Part shown: positions 1 to 6,005 of the stretch, piece by piece | Numbering within the stretch: position 1 is the first letter of the stretch | How the letters are laid out: the number at the start of each line of letters is the position of its first letter | Assembly (NCBI GenBank): GCA_029239545.1 | Contig: JARBUQ010000309.1 | Coordinates: 1 to 6,005, forward strand | Direction: 5' to 3' | Source of the DNA: Paenibacillus sp. | GTDB lineage: Bacteria > Bacillota > Bacilli > Paenibacillales > NBRC-103111 | DNA: 6,005 nt | The notes under the pieces: model-generated | What the model was told of the DNA's origin: nothing | Seen by the model: the letters and a program-made list of their open reading frames with translations, nothing else | The model's database searches: none | Position numbers and translations under genes: made by a program

Positions 1-127
1 CGGCACTGCTCTGTTCTCTCCCAGTCCACGCCTCCATCGGGTAGACATGCGTGCTGATGTTTGCCTTAGCGTACATGATGCCGATGTCATTAGCCCCTGT
101 AATATCGTCTGCGATAATACCAATCAA
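1..127 (-). CDS. DUF1537 four-carbon acid-sugar kinase, N-terminal 42 codons (partial, runs off the left edge)
   Basis: Reading leftwards from a TTG at 127-125 gives an open frame to base 1 that begins MIGIIADDITGANDIGIMYA. The ADDxTGAND block at residues 6-14 is the N-terminal signature of the DUF1537 (OtnK/DtnK-type) kinases, which use ATP to phosphorylate acid sugars such as 3-oxo-tetronates or threonate in the cytoplasm. The start is TTG because the family signature begins only a few residues later and an ideal AAGGAGG ribosome binding site (142-136) lies 8 bases upstream. The TTG overlaps the stop of the preceding aldolase as TTGA (127-124), which suggests translational coupling. Most of the gene, including the C-terminal nucleotide-binding domain, is outside the window, so substrate class cannot be judged. 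The family call is firm; the exact substrate (3-oxo-tetronate, threonate, erythronate or other) is unknown. Confidence 0.9.
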   Translation of the reverse strand, partial: MIGIIADDITGANDIGIMYAKANISTHVYPMEAWTGREQSSA

Positions 128-783
128 TCGGAGAACCTCCTTCTTGGCCTATAGCCCGACTCGTTCAAGAAGCTTTGAACCACGTCTTCTGGCAGCTTGC
201 GCAGGGAAATCCCCGAACTCTTCGCCATCACATACATATTGCAAGCCATTTCAAGTGTGTGCATGGCCATGCGTGCTTCCTTCACATTCATGTCATAAAC
301 AAGCACACCGTGATTTTCGAGGAATAGCACATTCGCTTTGCTTGCCTTTTCCCGCACTGCATCACCAAGCTCACGTGAACCTGGATGAAAATAAGGAACG
401 CGTTCTATGCGTTCCAAGTAATACATCGTTTCAACAAACCATTCGGATGGCAGATGTTCTGCCGAGCAGGCTAGCATCGTGCTGTAAAAGGGTGAAGCAT
501 GTAGCACGGCCCCTACATCGGGACGAGTTTCGTAAATAGCTTGGTGCATGGGCACTTCCTTGGAAGGCTTCTTCCCAGTCGCAGAGGACGAGGTGCTGCC
601 CAATAAAGAGCACTCAACGAAGTCGTCTTCGCTGAGTTCCCCAAGGTCTGTACCGCTTGCTGTAATTAAATAGTGGTCAGCTTTGGTTCGCGCACTGATA
701 TTGCCTGCGTTTCCCCAAGCCAAGCCGTTATTCAGCATGTAACGCCCGGCTTCCTGCAGCTGCTGCCAAACCGATGTCTCCAT
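124..783 (-). CDS. Class II aldolase/adducin family sugar-phosphate aldolase or decarboxylase
   Basis: This 219-residue protein has the usual length for the fuculose-1-phosphate aldolase / ribulose-5-phosphate epimerase / OtnC superfamily of zinc enzymes. Visible motifs are the phosphate-binding GNAGNIS (24-30), TASGTD (41-46), the acidic residue E76 in PSKE, the zinc region LHASPFY (94-100) and the third zinc histidine H158 in ENHGV. The second histidine of the usual HxH pair is serine here (S97). It is followed by a DUF1537 kinase with a TTGA stop/start overlap; characterised pairs of this kind handle 3-oxo-tetronate 4-phosphates by decarboxylation, so that role or a retro-aldol cleavage of a related phosphorylated acid sugar is inferred. 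The ATG follows the alpha-mannosidase stop directly and in the same frame (TAGATG). Its ribosome binding site, GGGATGTGGAG within the mannosidase end, is mediocre, which fits coupling to the upstream gene. Confidence 0.88.
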   Translation of the reverse strand: METSVWQQLQEAGRYMLNNGLAWGNAGNISARTKADHYLITASGTDLGELSEDDFVECSLLGSTSSSATGKKPSKEVPMHQAIYETRPDVGAVLHASPFYSTMLACSAEHLPSEWFVETMYYLERIERVPYFHPGSRELGDAVREKASKANVLFLENHGVLVYDMNVKEARMAMHTLEMACNMYVMAKSSGISLRKLPEDVVQSFLNESGYRPRRRFSD

Positions 784-3216
784 CTACTCCACATCCCATT
801 CCAGCATATTGGTTTCTTTGATCGGCAATTCCGGATTCTTCGGCACGCGAAAGGTCTTGATCTCGCATGGGTTAAAATCCGCCTTAATGACACGCTTCCA
901 TCTAGGCAGCTCAATCTCGGCTGACGTAGCAGATTTATTCGTCTCATAGACGCGAATAATGAGGTCCTCATTGTCTTCGGCTTTCTTGATCGCACTAATA
1001 ACGATATTGTCGCGGTTTACTTTCACATAGGAATCAGTTTGAGCGAGCTCACCCTCATGGAACGATTCAATAACCGCAATCGGCTTGCAGTTAAGCTCAG
1101 CTGCACGCTTCACCGTACCTGCCTGCTCCCAAGTACCTTCATGAGGCAGTAAGGAGTAAGAGAAACGCTGAATGCCCTGATCGATAAAGGAATACTCGCC
1201 GTTCGGATCTGGCTCATAAGGCACATGGTGCGCATAAATAGGACTTCTCAATACAGTCAACGCCATATCTTGGTTATGAATGCTGTAGCTGTATTTGGCA
1301 TCATTCATTAGGCTGAGGCCGTACATGATGTTGCTTTTACGAGTTACACCTGAGTAATCAATCCAGGTTAATCCTGGTTCCTCTTCGCCGTTATGTTCAC
1401 GTTCAATCGTACCGTAAGGAATTTCGTAGGTTTGCTTGCTAAAGATGACATTCACCGGGAAAACTAGCTTCAACATTTTGAAGGATTCGCGCCAATCCAC
1501 CATCACCTGTACATCGATTTGATCGCGGTCCGGATACATGGCGAAATCTTGAACTAGCTTTGAGCTGCCATACTCACTGACAACACGGATAACCGATTTA
1601 ACGGGACCATGCTCAACACGGAACACCTTTTTCGCCTTGAATGTGCCAGTCTTTTGGTTAAAATGCAGCACATCATGGCTCCAAGTATCCGATTTATCAT
1701 CCAAGACGATGGGCTTGGCTCCATCTCCTTTAAACACTTCATGATCGACCACTTTATCATGCAGGCTCTTGATGTAGCCTGTTTCTTTATCGAACTCCAA
1801 GCGAAAACGCTTATTCTCCATAACTAAGTCGCTTGCTTGAATGGGCTCACCAACCGGTTTATGCGAGGCTGACTCCGCCACCAATTTGTACACCCGATAT
1901 CCCATAGAAGGCAGCTCAGCCATAAAGCTAAGACGGAAACGGCCATTGGCAGAAGCTTGTGATTGTACCGTCTGGAAGGGTACTGGATTCCCCTTGTCAT
2001 CAAGCAAAACAGTAGTGGGTTTGATGCCTCCTACTTCCAGCTCAACGTTTACACGGCTTTCCCATGCATGAGGGTTAAAAACAACAATCGGCTTCATGGT
2101 TACATCCTGCTCAATGTTGATGCTCCAAGATAAAGATTGAACCGCATAATTAAGGGAACGATCCGCGATAGCCATGGCTTCCCCATACAAATACATCGCG
2201 TCTTCATAAGCAGACTCCAAGCTGGTTCCTGCTAATATGTCATGGAACTGATTAAAGAGCACATTTTTCCAAGCTTGCTTGAACTCCGCAGGATAAGGTT
2301 GACCTGTGATCCATGTAGCAAGCGCCGAGTACTTCTCTGCGGCCATCAATCGATTCTCTGCTTTGCGATTCCAATGCTTGATGCCTGAATGCGCTGCGTA
2401 GCAGCCGCTAGCATGGTGCTGCAAATCATCATGAACGACCGGCAGCTTTAAGTTCTTGCTCTCCATCTCTTTGAAATATGCATCTGGCGTTGCAAACTCC
2501 AGCTTAGGCAGCGATGGATCCTCGTTCATGCGGCGAATGCTCTCGATATTTTCTTTCGTTGGACCGCCCCCATGATTACCAACGCCATAGAACAGCATCA
2601 ATTCATTGAGCGGCTCTTTGAATTCGCCCAGGCAGCGGCGAACATGGTTTTCCAAATCCTTGCCCCAAGACAAATATTCATACATGATACGGAATGTCAT
2701 CACTTGTGAGCCATCATCCGATTCCCACATGAACAGACGGCTTGGCAGCCCTTTTTCATTCGGCATCGGACGCATCATCACGTAATAATCCATCCCGCTC
2801 TTCTTCAGAATTTGCGGCAGCATACCGTTATGCCCAAAGCTGTCTACGTTATAACCAACTTTAGCTGTTACCCCGAACTTCTCTTTGAAGTAATGTTGAC
2901 CGTACAGCCCTTGACGGACGAAGGATTCTCCATTCGGAATGTTGCAGTCAGGTTGAATCCACCAACCGCCGACAATATTCCAGCGTCCTTCCTGCACGCG
3001 TTTTTTGATTTCTGCGAACATCTTAGGCTCGTTATTTTCAATCCACTCGTACATCGCAGCAGAACTGGAAGTGAAAATAAAATCTTCGGACTCTGTCATG
3101 CGGTCTAGAGCAGAACGGAATGTAGCCTTCGCCTCTTGGAATCCTTCCTGCCATTGCCATAACCAAACCGGATCCAGATGTGCGTTACCAATCATATAAA
3201 GTTTGTTATCTTTCAT
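784..3216 (-). CDS. Glycoside hydrolase family 38 alpha-mannosidase
   Basis: An 810-residue retaining alpha-mannosidase that would cleave terminal alpha-mannosides. No signal peptide or membrane segment is visible, so it should act in the cytoplasm on imported manno-oligosaccharides or mannosylated acids. The N-terminal catalytic domain (about 4-270) begins with NAHLDPVWLW (11-20), giving zinc ligands H13 and D15. GYNVDSFGHNG (121-131) carries the nucleophile D125. A further conserved block is GVGNHGGGPT (211-220). The three-helix middle domain (about 285-365) includes FNQFHDILAGTS (321-332) with the last zinc ligand H325. The C-terminal beta-rich domain fills the rest. All key residues are present, so it should be active. 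The block around 265-287 reads LQHHASGCYAAHSGIKHWNR where many GH38 enzymes have an HRGT-type motif, placing it in a distinct subfamily. The ATG has GGGGGA about 9 bases upstream and lies 17 bases after the aldolase stop. Confidence 0.95.
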   Translation of the reverse strand: MKDNKLYMIGNAHLDPVWLWQWQEGFQEAKATFRSALDRMTESEDFIFTSSSAAMYEWIENNEPKMFAEIKKRVQEGRWNIVGGWWIQPDCNIPNGESFVRQGLYGQHYFKEKFGVTAKVGYNVDSFGHNGMLPQILKKSGMDYYVMMRPMPNEKGLPSRLFMWESDDGSQVMTFRIMYEYLSWGKDLENHVRRCLGEFKEPLNELMLFYGVGNHGGGPTKENIESIRRMNEDPSLPKLEFATPDAYFKEMESKNLKLPVVHDDLQHHASGCYAAHSGIKHWNRKAENRLMAAEKYSALATWITGQPYPAEFKQAWKNVLFNQFHDILAGTSLESAYEDAMYLYGEAMAIADRSLNYAVQSLSWSINIEQDVTMKPIVVFNPHAWESRVNVELEVGGIKPTTVLLDDKGNPVPFQTVQSQASANGRFRLSFMAELPSMGYRVYKLVAESASHKPVGEPIQASDLVMENKRFRLEFDKETGYIKSLHDKVVDHEVFKGDGAKPIVLDDKSDTWSHDVLHFNQKTGTFKAKKVFRVEHGPVKSVIRVVSEYGSSKLVQDFAMYPDRDQIDVQVMVDWRESFKMLKLVFPVNVIFSKQTYEIPYGTIEREHNGEEEPGLTWIDYSGVTRKSNIMYGLSLMNDAKYSYSIHNQDMALTVLRSPIYAHHVPYEPDPNGEYSFIDQGIQRFSYSLLPHEGTWEQAGTVKRAAELNCKPIAVIESFHEGELAQTDSYVKVNRDNIVISAIKKAEDNEDLIIRVYETNKSATSAEIELPRWKRVIKADFNPCEIKTFRVPKNPELPIKETNMLEWDVE

Positions 3217-3233
3217 TGAGAGAATCCCCCGAT

Positions 3234-4154
3234 CTATTTGTTAAAAACGTCCGCTTTACCAGCGCTGTTCAAAAAATGCTTCATTTTTTCCATCACCGTT
3301 TGAGTGACGGCATCACGACCAACTTGCAGCCTATCTGGCGCTAAGTTCTTACATTCTTCATTGGTCATCCGTTCTTCACGTCCAAGTGCTTTGAGCAGCG
3401 AAAGCTCCAAATCTGTTGCGATATTCACTTTGCTAACACCGCCGCCTGGCAATTGGTAGGCTCTGCGCATCATTTCAGGAGGTACGCCCGAACCGCCATG
3501 CAGGACAAGATGAACCGGAGTCAATCTGCGAATTTCCATCAGGCGGTCATAGTCGATTTTCGGCTGCTTCACGACATACACGCCATGCGCGGTACCGCAA
3601 GACACAGCCAGCGCATCAACACCAGTCATCGCTACAAACTCAGCCGCTTCCTGTGGATTCGTATATAACTCTTCATCTTTATCCGTTTCTACGAAGTCTG
3701 TTGTGCCAATCATGCCTAGCTCGGCTTCTACGGAAACGCCTTTCGTATGGGCATATTCCACAACTTCCTTGCTAATCTGCGCATTTTCAGCAAACGGTTT
3801 CTCGGATGCATCAATCATGACCGACGTAAAGCCTGCTGCAATTGCTTCTTTAATGGTTTCTAATTCCTTTGTGTGATCCAAATGCAGTACGACAGGAACT
3901 GTGATTTGCTGCTCTTTTACTTGACGGTAAAATTCTTCTCCAAATTCAGCTGCTGTAATCCCATAACGAATCAATTCTTTATGTGAAATTTGAACAATTA
4001 ACGGTGAGTTTGCAATTTGTCCCGCCTTCAGAACGGCAGCAATCATTGGGGTATAACGCGGCGAGAAAGAGCCAATCGCAAAATGGTTCGCTTCAGAAAT
4101 TTCAAGAACTTGTTTTAATGTGATTACCGGTGAAGTTGGTGTTGTGTTTGTCAT
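3234..4154 (-). CDS. Class II (zinc) ketose-bisphosphate aldolase, FBA/tagatose-bisphosphate aldolase family
   Basis: A 306-residue cytoplasmic zinc aldolase of the fructose-1,6- / tagatose-1,6-bisphosphate family, which cleaves a ketose (bis)phosphate to dihydroxyacetone phosphate plus an aldehyde. Visible motifs are HLDH (91-94) with catalytic D93 and zinc ligand H94, the EAELG block (143-147), SCGTAHG (185-191) with zinc ligand H190, HGGSG (219-223) with zinc ligand H219, and the phosphate-binding SKVNIATDL (241-249). Length is slightly above the 280-290 usual for KbaY/GatY/FbaA-type proteins, partly from an N-terminal extension of about ten residues rich in Thr, Ser and Pro. The start has AAGGAG 10 bases upstream. 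It lies 45 bases after the racemase-like gene and 17 before the mannosidase. Because the locus seems devoted to a special sugar, it is probably not the housekeeping glycolytic enzyme, but the sequence alone does not fix whether the substrate is fructose, tagatose or another ketose phosphate. Confidence 0.92.
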   Translation of the reverse strand: MTNTTPTSPVITLKQVLEISEANHFAIGSFSPRYTPMIAAVLKAGQIANSPLIVQISHKELIRYGITAAEFGEEFYRQVKEQQITVPVVLHLDHTKELETIKEAIAAGFTSVMIDASEKPFAENAQISKEVVEYAHTKGVSVEAELGMIGTTDFVETDKDEELYTNPQEAAEFVAMTGVDALAVSCGTAHGVYVVKQPKIDYDRLMEIRRLTPVHLVLHGGSGVPPEMMRRAYQLPGGGVSKVNIATDLELSLLKALGREERMTNEECKNLAPDRLQVGRDAVTQTVMEKMKHFLNSAGKADVFNK

Positions 4155-4199
4155 CGTTGTATAACTCCTTTTAATAAAGCTTCTAATAATGAGCTAAAG

Positions 4200-4862
4200 C
4201 TATTGTTGATCCATGACTTGTTTAACCCGCAGCATACCTAAACGCGGGCTGCTGAGAAAACGCGCTTGTTCCTCTGGAGCAAATTGCGAAACCACGCGGG
4301 CCATAGAAGCCTGCGCAAGCACAACGACATCCGTATGGGCTGCGAGATTACGGAGTACAGATGCCAGTTCTTCATCATGTCCCTCTTTATCTCCAGCGAG
4401 GAGCTTCTGATAAGCAGATTTTGCGACGACTGTATCAATTTGTACCGCTTTGCCAGCTTGCTCCGCTTTGCTGACGAGCATTCGTTTGGTCGGCTGCAAT
4501 GTCGTTTCGAGCGTTGCCGCAACACCAATCTTGAGTGCTGAATTCACCGCCAACGCAGCCATCGGGTCGTCGATACGAATGATGGGAATACAGAGCTCAG
4601 GCTGTACACGGGCAACCAGCTCACCAATGGACGAGCAAGCGCTCAAAATGCAAGAAGCACCTGCTTTCTCGGCAATTTGAGCGTACTGAAGGAACCGCTC
4701 TTCAATCTCATTGATTTGCCCGCCATTCGCTGCGAGCTGCGGCAAAATGGAATCATCCACCCAGTTCATCACTTCAACCCCAGGCAGAAGCTCTACGGCT
4801 AATGCTTTTAAACTTTCCACCGTTACAGGCGTTGTATGGATAATGGCTAGTTTTTTTGTCAT
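4200..4862 (-). CDS. Asp/Glu racemase-superfamily protein lacking the second family cysteine
   Basis: A 220-residue protein of the aspartate/glutamate/hydantoin racemase superfamily, cofactor-independent enzymes that normally use two cysteines as acid-base pair. It starts MTKKLAIIHTTPVTVESL, typical of the first beta strand and substrate loop. The first cysteine is present as C76 in SACSSIGE (74-81), but the matching C-terminal site reads VVVLAQASMARV (179-190), with alanine/glutamine where the second cysteine is expected. It may therefore be an isomerase, lyase or decarboxylase of an acid intermediate rather than a racemase. I chose the ATG at 4862 because AAAGGAG sits 8 bases upstream and the family strand begins at once; the upstream in-frame ATG at 4913 would lie within the inverted repeat and lacks a good binding site. 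It is the first gene of the tight five-gene run, 107 bases after the six-hairpin gene. Confidence 0.85.
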   Translation of the reverse strand: MTKKLAIIHTTPVTVESLKALAVELLPGVEVMNWVDDSILPQLAANGGQINEIEERFLQYAQIAEKAGASCILSACSSIGELVARVQPELCIPIIRIDDPMAALAVNSALKIGVAATLETTLQPTKRMLVSKAEQAGKAVQIDTVVAKSAYQKLLAGDKEGHDEELASVLRNLAAHTDVVVLAQASMARVVSQFAPEEQARFLSSPRLGMLRVKQVMDQQ

Positions 4863-4903
4863 CGAAATCGCTCCTTTGCATGTTTGCAGCACATTTTTTG
4901 GTA

Positions 4904-4923
4904 TTTTGGGCACGTTCCCAAAA
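4904..4923. promoter_or_regulatory. Near-perfect 20-bp inverted repeat with central CG, candidate LacI/GalR-family operator
   Basis: On the minus strand the site reads TTTTGGGAACGTGCCCAAAA. The two 10-base halves, TTTTGGGAAC and TTTTGGGCAC, differ at one position only, and the centre is ACGT. Even-length palindromes centred on CG are the usual shape of LacI-family operators. It does not fit the CcpA cre consensus well (GG in place of A/T at positions 3 and 4 of the core). It lies about 41 bases before the ATG of the racemase-like gene, where a repressor could block the start of the five-gene operon. No regulator gene is in the window, so the binding protein is unknown. In RNA the same sequence could form a 7-bp stem with a 6-base loop, which is the alternative reading. 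Confidence 0.5.
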
Positions 4924-4928
4924 GTTCT

Positions 4929-4949
4929 ATAGGCTGCTTAGCAGCCTAT
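4929..4949 (-). terminator. Perfect 9-bp hairpin after the six-hairpin gene, weak or attenuated terminator
   Basis: ATAGGCTGC (4929-4937) and GCAGCCTAT (4941-4949) pair perfectly around a three-base loop. It starts about 20 bases after the stop of the upstream gene in the transcribed direction. The downstream minus-strand sequence is AGAACTTTTGGG, so the U tract is short and displaced; it would be a poor intrinsic terminator. It may instead reduce read-through, act as an mRNA-stabilising 3' end, or be a part of an attenuator together with the inverted repeat that follows six bases later. Confidence 0.5.
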
Positions 4950-4969
4950 TTGACCTTAGTTCACTTCAA

Positions 4970-6004
4970 TTATCGGTCGTATAAATCTAATTCATTTTCA
5001 TAAGGTAAGGAGGCCTGAGCTGCGTATAAAATGAGTCCAATGCACCATGAATGGGATAGCGTCAGCATCATTCCCTTCGGCTGAAAGCAATTCGTATTGT
5101 AGAAACGTTCCGTTACCATTCCTTTATAAGCATTGAAGTCGCCATCTTCGCGCGCGATAAACTGCAGGAAGCAAGAAATATGATCTCGCGTACGATCTAG
5201 ATAATATCGGTCTCCTGTATAAGTCCATAGCCGGAGCATTTCCGGTACTGCAAAAAGTCCATAATTGTGTAAATGTTGATTGGATGTTGAGGCCTGATCC
5301 GCTCCGCGCGAACAGTAGTCATACTGTGCCAGAAGAGAATGTTTAGGAAATTGCAAGTTGTACGTCCAACGGAAAGTCATCATCCAATCCGCTGCACTAG
5401 AAGCAAGCTCCAACCAGAGCGGCTGACGATTGAACTCATACAACAGAACGTAGGACACGACAGCGTTATAAGCATCTTCCGAAGTCGGTGTTAAGTGGAC
5501 GTCCTCGGGAGCGCCATATATATATTCGTCACGAATGAATCGTTCGTAATAGCTTCCTCCCCGAACTGCAGCAGCTGCAAAACCTTCGTCTTCAAAGTAA
5601 GCGGCTCCCTCCAGAAGAGCTGCAATCCATAGCATACCGCCTGCGCCATCCCACTCCTGTACTTCGCCAGTCTCACAATCATAGTAGGAGCCAAAGTTCC
5701 CATCGGAGCGCTGATGTTCCGCCGCGAAACGAAGATTGGAAAGTACAGCATGCTCCCATTCAGGATGCATGACTCCTGCTTCTCTTTCGAAAGCAAGCGA
5801 CCGAACAAGGAACAACGTGGCTTCAGATACCGTTCGGGCCTGCAGCCATGTCTTTTTCGGATTCCAGCCCGCCGTCCAGCCTCTCCCGAGTTCCCATGAA
5901 GCCCAAAACGTTCCGCACGGCGCAAGCCCTGTTGCGATTTTATCTAAGACTCGGATGCCTGCTTCCGTATAAGATGAAGCCTCTTTTTTCCTGCCATAAG
6001 TCAG
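4970..6004 (-). CDS. Six-hairpin ((alpha/alpha)6-barrel-like) protein, probably a glycosidase, 5' end outside the window
   Basis: The frame is open from the right edge to a TAA at 4972-4970, giving the last 344 residues. A TTG at 5815 could be mistaken for the start, but the 63 codons before it continue the same aromatic-rich fold (CGTFWASWELG and GWTAGWNPKKTWLQARTV in the new numbering 30-59), so the true start lies beyond base 6005. The protein has repeated helical hairpins rich in Trp and Tyr: WDGAGGMLWIAALLEG (118-133), TPTSEDAYNAVVSYVLLYE (172-190), HNYGLFAVPEMLRLW (246-260) and ERFYNTNC (299-306). This is the style of six-hairpin glycosidases and related lyases. D119 and E176/D177 are plausible catalytic acids, but this is inference. 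I do not recognise a specific family. Position just ahead of the mannosidase operon suggests it acts on the same glycan. No transmembrane segment is seen in this part; a signal peptide could be in the missing portion. Confidence 0.75.
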   Translation of the reverse strand: MTYGRKKEASSYTEAGIRVLDKIATGLAPCGTFWASWELGRGWTAGWNPKKTWLQARTVSEATLFLVRSLAFEREAGVMHPEWEHAVLSNLRFAAEHQRSDGNFGSYYDCETGEVQEWDGAGGMLWIAALLEGAAYFEDEGFAAAAVRGGSYYERFIRDEYIYGAPEDVHLTPTSEDAYNAVVSYVLLYEFNRQPLWLELASSAADWMMTFRWTYNLQFPKHSLLAQYDYCSRGADQASTSNQHLHNYGLFAVPEMLRLWTYTGDRYYLDRTRDHISCFLQFIAREDGDFNAYKGMVTERFYNTNCFQPKGMMLTLSHSWCIGLILYAAQASLPYENELDLYDR

Positions 6005-6005
6005 C

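Noticed and set aside
51..539. 162-codon plus-strand open frame
   Set aside because: It is antisense to the well-supported kinase start and adducin-type aldolase, has no family resemblance and no ribosome binding site; a shadow frame.
4155..4199. Possible separate promoter or terminator between the racemase-like and aldolase genes
   Set aside because: The 45 bases are AT-rich and contain the aldolase ribosome binding site, but no stable hairpin or paired promoter boxes.
4863..4913. Upstream in-frame start for the racemase-like gene (17 extra residues)
   Set aside because: The added residues do not resemble the family N-terminus, the start falls inside the inverted repeat, and the ATG at 4862 has an ideal AAAGGAG.
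4904..4923. CcpA cre site
   Set aside because: The core TGGGAACGTGCCCA keeps the outer TG/CA and central CG but has GG and GC where the cre consensus requires A/T-rich positions.
4923..4970. Sigma-A promoter with -10 TATAGA on the minus strand near 4925-4930
   Set aside because: No matching -35 lies 16-18 bases upstream and the -10 lacks the final T; too weak to annotate.
5491..5925. 144-codon minus-strand frame overlapping the six-hairpin gene
   Set aside because: It is an alternate frame of the longer gene, with low-complexity arginine-rich sequence and no recognisable domain.

Overview
The window reads as an accessory carbohydrate-catabolism locus of a low-to-mid-GC Firmicute, most likely Paenibacillus or a close relative. 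The reasons are strong AAGGAG-type ribosome binding sites, use of a TTG start, a cytoplasmic GH38 alpha-mannosidase of the type common in that group, and roughly even base composition. The genus call is inference from general resemblance, not a database match.

All six genes I can support lie on the minus strand, so transcription runs from high to low coordinates. In that order they are: (1) a 3' portion of a six-hairpin, (alpha/alpha)6-barrel-like protein of unassigned family, whose start lies beyond base 6005; (2) a 107-base intergenic region with a perfect 9-bp hairpin and a near-perfect 20-bp inverted repeat centred on CG, which looks like a LacI-family operator; (3) an Asp/Glu racemase-superfamily protein that keeps the first but not the second family cysteine; (4) a class II (zinc) ketose-bisphosphate aldolase; (5) a GH38 alpha-mannosidase; (6) a class II aldolase/adducin-type sugar-phosphate aldolase or decarboxylase; (7) the first 42 codons of a DUF1537 four-carbon acid-sugar kinase, which runs off the left edge. 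The five genes from the racemase-like gene onward are packed with gaps of 45, 17, 0 and -4 bases, so they very probably form one operon.

Taken together the operon looks like a complete route for a mannoside whose aglycone or product is an acid sugar. GH38 would release the sugar or aglycone in the cytoplasm. A DUF1537 kinase would phosphorylate an acid sugar or its oxidised form, and the adjacent adducin-type aldolase would cleave or decarboxylate the phosphorylated product, as in characterised OtnK/OtnC pairs. The zinc FBA-type aldolase would cleave a second (keto)sugar phosphate, and the racemase-like protein may be an isomerase or lyase on an acid intermediate. The exact substrate cannot be read from this window. 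No RNA genes, mobile elements, CRISPR arrays or plus-strand genes were supported.
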